DNA from: Pachyseris speciosa
Taxonomy: Eukaryota > Cnidaria > Anthozoa > Scleractinia > Pachyseridae
Length of the DNA: 64,000 bases
Reading direction: 5' to 3'
NCBI GenBank assembly: GCA_016490735.1
Contig: JAEMWC010000260.1
Coordinates: 812,501-876,500 of the forward strand
In this document: positions 60,801-64,000 of the stretch, piece by piece
Numbering within the stretch: position 1 is the first letter of the stretch
Layout: every line of letters begins with the position of its first letter
Translations under genes and position numbers: made by a program
Notes under the pieces: generated by a model
Seen by the model: only the letters and a program-made list of their open reading frames with translations
Told to the model about the DNA's origin: nothing
The model's database searches: none

Positions 60801-63775
60801 TAAACAAAACACTTCAGTCGACCGTAGCATGAAGTTCCATTATGTTCCTTGACCGTTACCGCTCTAATACTTGTGTGATGCTAACGAGATGAAAATATAA
60901 CCTCTGATTGAGAATAGTCCACGTTAAATTTCTTAAAAATATAATGATTAGGATTAAGTGGAAAGTGCTGGAAAATAGTCAACAAAACGAACTGCGGTTG
61001 ATTCACCAACGAGCAACAAACAATTCAGTCGACGGAAAGTGGTGCCTACATTTAAAATGTTAATTCCATGACCATAATTCTCTTATACTTGTGTAATGCT
61101 AACGAAATGAAAGGAGTTCCCAGAGATGGTTGCAATGGCTGAGATTGTTAACGTCAAATGTCCAAACTTTTCGGAAACAACGTATTTGCATAAAGCTAAG
61201 ATAATGCTTCTCAAATTACACGTGCAACACGTTTGAAAAGTCACGTTCAATCTGACGGGATTCATATTGCTTAGACGCTAAACCTCAATGCAACAAATGG
61301 TTTTCGACGAATATGTGAGTGATCATTGCAGATATGAACACTACTTAAGCAATAGTGTAAATAAAGCCTGGAAAAAAGACTAGGCAATTCAGACTTGTGC
61401 AGGATTCGAGACTGCGTGGAGACAACGCACATGGCCGTATTGAGTCTGACAAAGCCTTGTTTTTGTCTTGAAGAATAAATACATTTAATGTTGCTGGAAC
61501 TCATGCAAGTGTGTAGTGTCTTTCAGTTTTACTTTCTAAAACAGACCATGAACACGTAAGTTTCATTTCCAGAATGTGAAATCTTCAAATGGAGGCGTAA
61601 ACATAGACATTTTAGAATTTGCTTGGCACGTGTTAATGTTTACACGTCATGTTTGTGGTGCGAGGGAGATAGAACGAAACGATAAAGATATCATTTGCAG
61701 CAAGCGAAAAATCACTGGATACAAACGAAAATTCGCTCGAAATATCGGTAAGTGCCACGAAATTTCGCTCGAACTATCGGGGAGTGCCGCGAAATTTCAT
61801 TCGAATTATCGCGGAGTGCCGCGAAATATCGTTGTCGCTCAAACAATAGGACTCCCGAAATATCGTCGAAAAATCGCTCCAAACGAAATTTCGCTAATTA
61901 TCGTCGAATATTCGCGAATATTCGCGAAATTCGTCGAATTTCGTTTGCATTACTTTTGCACAATACTGTACGTACCGTACATTGTTTCAATTAGAACCTT
62001 ATTATACATTATTTTACATTCTTACATCTGCGTGGTTTTCCGATATTCTATGAGGCCCTGTCCACACTACGCGAATCTGTGTTTATTTTAAGCTCTGGCT
62101 AAACGAGGCAACAATGTTTTGGCAACAATTTGAGCTCGCGCATGTTTCCACAATGTTTTCCCGTTAAGCTGCCTGAGGAAACATTGTTGCGGCAGCAAAA
62201 ACAAATGTTTCTCCTTCAATGGGTCATCATCGAAACGCGTTATACTGTAGCATTAGTTGCGGTGTGAGCTCGCGATCGTCAAGATGGATCAGTGAGGAAA
62301 CAACAGACTCTCTTCCCATACTCGTATGTCTACGGAACAAGGTTTCAGGAAAGTGGCGCTGGTGCAGATGGATTTCAAATCAAGATTCTACAGGGCGAGG
62401 AAATATCCAGTACGGAAGAAAATGTCGGAAGAAAATGTCGGCATATCCTTAGCTGAATTAAAACCTAAAAGCGCTGCTTATCACTTCTGATATACCGTAA
62501 ATTGATATCTTGTAAACACATTCTTGGCATATTTGAAGCCCATTTACAGCCTTCACACAGCGTTGATCGTGATTTCGTGGAATGTTCACGACGTGGTCAA
62601 ATCGCTGTTCAAGGCTGTTAAACGGCTGCTTGTGGCAGCATTTAGCAGCCAAAATTTGTGACTGCTGCAGCCAGCCACTTCACAGCTGTTTTGGAGCACT
62701 TCTTGAAGCTGTTTTGCAGCGCTGCAACAGCGCTGCACATTTCGTACGGGTATGAAACTGTTGGATTGCATTCCTATACTTTGATGTCTGATCACTGACA
62801 TGAAGCTGCTTGTATCTCACCTGTAACACTGGGTATATTTGTCTGATCATGTTCAAATTCAGCGCATTCAGTGCCTTTGGACGATTCAGTGTGATCATAC
62901 CAACTTTGTTTTTCACCTCAAGCAATACCTCAGCCTCCTGGAACATTGATACAATACCAAAGCATGACACCACATGAAACAACTGTCAAAAGTGACCACA
63001 CAGTTAAACTCAAATATGGCAGCCTACATCAACAAAAAATCCTAAATATATAATTTGTTTTGTTCTGTATTGCAACCAACCCCCCCTCGGAGAAAAAATT
63101 ACCATGACGCATATGAGTGATGAAGCATGTGACTACATGATGCAGTGTTTGCACTGTTTTGTCAATGTTAGAAAGATGTCAGTTTTGTTTTCATCTCTTT
63201 GCTTAGTATATTCAATGTCTTTCCCTGGCCAGCCAACTATAAAACAGGCAACAAGAAACAAATGAGATAACTCAAAAAGAAAACAAGAACAAAAGGGCAT
63301 TTATGTTGCCAATCTTTCAAAAGTATATTATTGGTCCTTTATCATGCTATAACTTAAATCTATATTTTTTTTGGTTTCACCATTGTGTGATATAAACTAT
63401 GTAAACATCAAAACAGTACTAAAATGTTATGATAATGTTTTCATATAATTCACTTAATCTATATACAGCTGAATTGATCAACACATTTCCACACAGAAAG
63501 AATAATTCCACATAGGACAGTTTTGCTTGAAGTTAGAACCATTTGTATTTGAACCTGGAGTAACAGTAAGACTTACTGTTACTCCAAGTTATTACTTAGT
63601 AATAACTTACCATTTCTGCACTGGTGGATGACATCCGCTGAAGATAATGAGAGGCAAAACATCAGACAACAGCTTATTGAGTTGACAAGAAAACAGGAAG
63701 AAACTTAAAACAACTCTTAATAGGACTTACCAGATGTCTACATATAGTTCTAAGCTGCCGGTAAGCAACAGACAT
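33746..63775 (-). CDS. HIBCH: HIBCH, mitochondrial 3-hydroxyisobutyryl-CoA hydrolase
   Basis: Hydrolyses 3-hydroxyisobutyryl-CoA in valine catabolism in the mitochondrial matrix; crotonase fold. Sixteen exons in gene order: 63731-63775, 63611-63637, 62821-62937, 53159-53243, 52978-53058, 49946-49998, 49169-49247, 44596-44673, 44127-44194, 42273-42359, 40619-40674, 38745-38826, 38344-38358, 37762-37866, 35100-35133, 33746-33861. They total 1128 nt (375 residues; human 386) with every phase joining. Residues 1-24 are a basic presequence ([15 protein letters not shown]). Core motifs: [23 protein letters not shown] (84-93), oxyanion-hole [15 protein letters not shown] (130-144), [16 protein letters not shown] (157-172, with E159 and D167). 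The C-terminal [17 protein letters not shown] is the HIBCH-specific signature that separates it from enoyl-CoA hydratase. Introns are packed with transposons. Confidence 0.97.
34579..34993. repeat. Tigger/pogo-type MITE with TA target duplication
   Basis: cagtcgaacctcgattatcc at the left, ggataatcgagcttcgactg at the right, TA on both sides. Internal attatctggac units. These are typical pogo-group termini. It is in HIBCH intron 15-16. Confidence 0.85.
35100..35133 (-). CDS. HIBCH: HIBCH exon 15
   Basis: 34 nt; acceptor tttcctag, donor gtattt. It encodes [11 protein letters not shown]. The low coordinate was set by phase with exon 16. Confidence 0.88.
35134..36640. other. HIBCH intron 14-15, mostly unassigned
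   Basis: AT-rich. Near 36147 there is an accgtatttacccgtgtat motif with a gcgtattatac echo, likely a repeat fragment whose ends I could not fix. Confidence 0.4.
36657..36712 (-). ncRNA. Inverted remnant of a hammerhead ribozyme (3' half)
   Basis: On the minus strand: stem II aaggcctaataaggcc, GAAA, palindromic stem III CAGCTG, TC and stem I 3' strand catggctgctaatgct. The catalytic CTGATGA box is replaced by ctctaag, and the 5' strand of stem I is missing, so it should not cleave alone. Confidence 0.7.
36866..37037. repeat. Long perfect-type foldback
   Basis: Arms ggtttatcaac...gttgataatgtaacttgacc and complement ggtcaagttacattatcaac...gttgataaacc, meeting at cccttcgtcgggacgaaggg. Confidence 0.9.
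37085..37161 (+). ncRNA. Hammerhead self-cleaving ribozyme motif
   Basis: All core elements are in order. Stem I 5' strand CCTG-AGCATTAG (37085-37096), internal loop CTAT, GCCATG (37101-37106). CTGATGA box 37107-37113. Stem II GGCC/GGCT closing a TAATTAAA loop (37114-37129). GAAA 37130-37133. Stem III CAGCTG (37134-37139). TC 37140-37141 with predicted cleavage after C37141. Stem I 3' strand CATGGC (37142-37147), loop TG, then CTAATGCT-TGGG. The minimal palindromic stem III is the type seen in retroelement hammerheads, which often act as dimers. Seen directly; activity is inferred. Confidence 0.88.
37379..37543. repeat. Hairpin MITE
   Basis: gtaggtcaaaa...cctttgtcttctaaccctaattattt, then the complement aaataattagggttaggag...gacctac. 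Fully palindromic with a short centre (atgaatcat). HIBCH intron. Confidence 0.85.
37762..37866 (-). CDS. HIBCH: HIBCH exon 14
   Basis: 105 nt, phase 0; acceptor cctttttttag-type, donor gtaagg. It encodes [16 protein letters not shown] and [12 protein letters not shown]. Confidence 0.96.
38344..38358 (-). CDS. HIBCH: HIBCH exon 13 (15-nt microexon)
   Basis: Acceptor ttatttttag, donor gtgagt; encodes ILNKM, matching INKM before SPTSLK in other HIBCH proteins. Phase 0 on both sides. Confidence 0.88.
38745..38826 (-). CDS. HIBCH: HIBCH exon 12
   Basis: 82 nt, phase 2 in, phase 0 out; encodes [20 protein letters not shown] and WALKQIE. Confidence 0.94.
38987..40610. mobile_element. 1.6-kb non-autonomous DNA transposon
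   Basis: Ends tatttcctcaaataatagc and ggctatcatttgaagaaata are inverted. Subterminal ggggcaattattcaag-like units repeat near both ends (39045-39095, 40510-40590). No transposase frame was seen. The right end is 8 bp from HIBCH exon 11. Confidence 0.75.
40619..40674 (-). CDS. HIBCH: HIBCH exon 11
   Basis: 56 nt, phase 0 in, phase 2 out; acceptor ctttttag. It encodes [18 protein letters not shown]. The donor is gtatat. Confidence 0.9.
40860..41872 (+). pseudogene. LINE reverse-transcriptase remnant (CR1/jockey-like)
   Basis: [17 protein letters not shown] (RT motif) is followed by a frameshift and CYTDNTQ where FADDT is expected, so the catalytic second Asp is Asn. From 41039 a 277-codon frame carries the thumb and C-terminal region: [72 protein letters not shown]. 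It ends at TAA 41870-41872 followed by an AT-rich tail with an attaaatatt repeat. It is 5'-truncated and antisense to HIBCH. Confidence 0.85.
42273..42359 (-). CDS. HIBCH: HIBCH exon 10
   Basis: 87 nt, phase 0; donor gtaaga. It encodes [20 protein letters not shown] and QVLSDYDKQ. Confidence 0.92.
42443..43385. mobile_element. Element flanked by inverted TAGCCTGCATGCAG repeats
   Basis: Left segment (about 42443-42545) with tagcctgcatgcagac, ctatttcctttgttgcacg and gtctg, and its inverted counterpart (43287-43385). The interior holds an exon-like minus-strand frame. Confidence 0.55.
42874..43118 (-). CDS. Unrecognised exon-like frame with C-x-x-C motif
   Basis: Acceptor tgtgtttttcag at the high end, then [52 protein letters not shown] to a stop. 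The [11 protein letters not shown] pattern is like the second half of a treble-clef zinc domain found in multi-copy cnidarian genes. It is likely transposon-borne. No upstream exon with the first cysteines was found. Confidence 0.35.
44127..44194 (-). CDS. HIBCH: HIBCH exon 9
   Basis: 68 nt, phase 1 in, phase 0 out; encodes [20 protein letters not shown], matching GFRLKGRDVYRAGIATHFV. Confidence 0.95.
44596..44673 (-). CDS. HIBCH: HIBCH exon 8
   Basis: 78 nt, phase 1 in and out; encodes [19 protein letters not shown] and IYLALTG, including catalytic-region Asp167. Confidence 0.96.
44706..45975. mobile_element. 1.27-kb DNA transposon with GGGACCGGTCATTATTTATG ends
   Basis: agggaccggtcattatttat at the left and ataaataatgaccggtccct at the right are perfect inverted repeats. 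G-rich subterminal runs follow the left end. The open frame at 45620-45964 is AT-rich and unrecognised. It starts 32 bp upstream of the HIBCH exon 8 acceptor. Confidence 0.85.
45976..46723. other. HIBCH intron, nothing recognised
   Basis: AT-rich with a C-run/G-run pair near 46355-46395; no element ends resolved. Confidence 0.5.
46726..48125 (+). mobile_element. Pogo/Tigger-like element with decayed DNA-binding domain
   Basis: Starts cagtatgttgccgagtatcc and ends with the complement ggatactgggcaacatattg, flanked by TA. The motif gtatccgaccagt recurs near both ends. Plus-strand fragments read [20 protein letters not shown] (47800-47870, CENP-B-like helix) and [12 protein letters not shown] (about 48025-48060, psq-like helix). 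No DDE catalytic domain remains. Confidence 0.7.
48135..48290. repeat. Foldback MITE (ATTGGCCAAG type)
   Basis: ttattggccaagggtgaggtcaag with complement cttgaccaagcaagcttggtcaataa, inner arms gggatattgaccaag / cttgg-like and tttatggac / gtccataaa. Confidence 0.7.
48488..48925. repeat. Foldback MITE family A, copy 3 (full length)
   Basis: 438 bp from ttaaagtgcccataacccc to gggttaggggcactttaa, both ends TTAA. The centre is the same acatgcatgcaaagc loop as copy 2. HIBCH intron. Confidence 0.9.
49169..49247 (-). CDS. HIBCH: HIBCH exon 7
   Basis: 79 nt, phase 0 in, phase 1 out; encodes [20 protein letters not shown] and MPETAIG, with the catalytic-region Glu159. Confidence 0.97.
49363..49760. 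repeat. Partial copy of the TTATACCTGCCA element
   Basis: Begins ttatacctgccaactctcatgc and carries diverged gaagtcttctgg units, like 27690-28210. The right terminus was not found. Confidence 0.5.
49946..49998 (-). CDS. HIBCH: HIBCH exon 6
   Basis: 53 nt, phase 1 in, phase 0 out; encodes [17 protein letters not shown], the oxyanion-hole segment. Confidence 0.96.
50176..50391. repeat. MITE with ~30-bp inverted ends
   Basis: gactaaagtacaggtcacattcc-type left end and ggaatgtcacctgtacagtactttagac-type right end, with acaggt units inside. Confidence 0.75.
50496..52648. repeat. 2.15-kb long inverted repeat
   Basis: Left arm 50496-51467 and right arm 51731-52648 are inverted copies along their whole length (for example gagcagtttgctgtaaggac at the left outer end and gtccttacagcaaactgctc at the right), with a 263-bp spacer. 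The arms differ by substitutions and small indels. No transposase was found. It lies in the HIBCH intron between exons 5 and 6. Confidence 0.9.
52978..53058 (-). CDS. HIBCH: HIBCH exon 5
   Basis: 81 nt, phase 1 in and out; encodes [20 protein letters not shown] and MLNYAI. Confidence 0.95.
53159..53243 (-). CDS. HIBCH: HIBCH exon 4
   Basis: 85 nt, phase 0 in, phase 1 out; encodes [18 protein letters not shown] and [10 protein letters not shown], the first CoA/oxyanion-hole loop. Confidence 0.97.
53457..53680. repeat. MITE with ~35-bp inverted ends
   Basis: aattgaagggctgagggcat at the left and atgcccccagcccttcaatt at the right, followed inward by aaactgcctatgtgt and complement. Confidence 0.85.
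53792..54796. mobile_element. TTAA-flanked (piggyBac-type) non-autonomous element, copy 1
   Basis: ttaacccattgac at the left and gccaatgggttaa at the right. The CCC...GGG ends bordered by TTAA are the hallmark of piggyBac elements. 1005 bp, no transposase. Confidence 0.8.
54810..55831. mobile_element. TTAA-flanked (piggyBac-type) non-autonomous element, copy 2
   Basis: Near-identical to 53792-54796, same orientation, only 13 bp after it. Differences include an extra segment near 55313-55328. Confidence 0.8.
55832..57070. other. HIBCH intron, unassigned
   Basis: Contains gaaacatgtttttcagcagaaatgcc near 55913 with an inverted echo near 56060 (ttctgccgaaacatgtt), probably one more small foldback. 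No coding potential is supported. Confidence 0.4.
57071..57262. repeat. Foldback MITE family B, copy 3, with expanded centre
   Basis: catgttgtggttcaattgtatcc start and inverted end, as in the copies at 3384 and 27069. The middle has an expansion of catacattac units (57150-57205). Confidence 0.75.
58280..59630. mobile_element. Nested element with ~150-bp inverted arms
   Basis: Left arm from tacagcggtgattatattgc through accacagaaaccacaggcaac; the right arm is its complement ending caatcaccgctgta. The interior is unrecognised. Confidence 0.85.
59900..60034 (+). pseudogene. CIDE-N-like domain fragment
   Basis: Open frame with [20 protein letters not shown] then [18 protein letters not shown]. 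The [12 protein letters not shown]...xxNTxF pattern is that of CIDE-N domains (DFF40/CAD, DFF45, CIDEA), where it forms the ubiquitin-like interaction surface. The beginning of the domain is absent and the frame runs into unrelated DTWDTWEM sequence, so it is a fragment or single exon. It lies between two nested transposons inside 57531-62750. Confidence 0.5.
60330..61968. mobile_element. TA-flanked element with CGAAATTTCG subterminal arrays
   Basis: cagtattgtgcaaaagtaatg at the left and cattacttttgcacaatactg at the right, TA on both sides, as in the Tc1/mariner group. About 190 bp inside each end are dense in cgaaatttcg / gcgaaat motifs in inverted orientation. No transposase frame is intact. 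Confidence 0.85.
62821..62937 (-). CDS. HIBCH: HIBCH exon 3
   Basis: 117 nt, phase 0; donor gtgaga. It encodes [20 protein letters not shown] and [19 protein letters not shown], the crotonase N-terminal signature. Confidence 0.97.
63557..63608. repeat. Two adjacent perfect hairpins at the HIBCH exon 2 donor
   Basis: ggagtaacagtaag with its complement (63557-63585), then aagttattac/gtaataactt (63586-63608). The second stem contains part of the 5' splice site of HIBCH intron 2. Confidence 0.85.
63611..63637 (-). CDS. HIBCH: HIBCH exon 2 (27-nt microexon)
   Basis: Acceptor tcattatcttcag, donor gtaagt; encodes RMSSTSAEM, the end of the presequence region, in phase 0. Confidence 0.85.
63731..63775 (-). 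CDS. HIBCH: HIBCH exon 1 (start codon)
   Basis: ATG at 63773-63775; encodes [15 protein letters not shown], an Arg-rich amphipathic mitochondrial presequence, with donor gtaagt. An upstream untranslated exon cannot be excluded. Confidence 0.85.
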
Positions 63776-64000
63776 CGACCTTAAAAGGGAAAAAGATACA
63801 ATGTCCAGATAAAATGAACTTACATGCATGTATGAAAGCTACAAAGAGTTCCAAATAACATATCTTTCAAGGCGTAAGGGATCATTGCATTTGCAAACAT
63901 AACTATAGCAGTTTCAAAGAGAAAGTCTGAAAACATGTAGGCTTGCATGGGATTCTATGATTTATGCAGGTTCAAAGGCAAAGTCAGGAGTGAAAAAAAA

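Larger units (their letters stand above)
57531..62750. mobile_element. 5.2-kb DNA transposon with nested insertions
   Basis: cccgtacgaaacgagcagtg at the left and a matching inverted end (gctgcacatttcgtacggg) at the right, with TA on both sides. Both ends are followed by clusters of gcagc/gctgc subterminal repeats. It holds 58280-59630, 60330-61968 and a CIDE-N-like fragment. Its right end is 70 bp from HIBCH exon 3. Confidence 0.72.

Overview
The window looks like nuclear DNA of an invertebrate animal, most likely an anthozoan cnidarian such as a stony coral. This is inferred from intron-rich genes with GT-AG introns, metazoan gene families, AT-rich introns and a dense load of small inverted-repeat transposons. 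No bacterial operons, CRISPR arrays or rRNA genes are visible.

Four protein-coding loci were assembled exon by exon from splice sites, reading phase and family resemblance. (1) 231-6805, plus strand: the N-terminal PHD-finger cluster of a KMT2C/KMT2D (MLL3/4)-like chromatin protein; its 5' end lies outside the window and its 3' end is uncertain. (2) 14367-28749, minus strand: a complete 11-exon PHYHD1 (phytanoyl-CoA dioxygenase domain protein 1), 314 residues. (3) 29036-32931, plus strand: a complete 5-exon mitochondrial manganese superoxide dismutase (SOD2), 224 residues. (4) 33746-63775, minus strand: a complete 16-exon HIBCH (3-hydroxyisobutyryl-CoA hydrolase), 375 residues spread over 30 kb. 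PHYHD1 and SOD2 are head to head with 286 bp between start codons. SOD2 and HIBCH are tail to tail. Two of the four products are mitochondrial (SOD2, and HIBCH in valine breakdown) and PHYHD1 is an Fe(II)/2-oxoglutarate oxygenase; no joint pathway is implied.

The space between exons is mostly mobile DNA. It holds three copies each of two foldback MITE families, several TA-flanked Tigger/pogo-like elements, two tandem 1-kb TTAA-flanked (piggyBac-type) elements, and two LINE remnants, one bounded by a 14-bp target-site duplication. It also holds a tyrosine-recombinase remnant with a mutated catalytic arginine, a 128-bp minisatellite, a 2.15-kb long inverted repeat, and a 5.2-kb element carrying two further elements and a CIDE-N-like coding fragment.

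The most striking non-coding feature is a full hammerhead self-cleaving ribozyme motif at about 37085-37161 (plus strand). An inverted 3'-half remnant lies about 450 bp away. The arrangement resembles Penelope-like retroelements or retrozymes.
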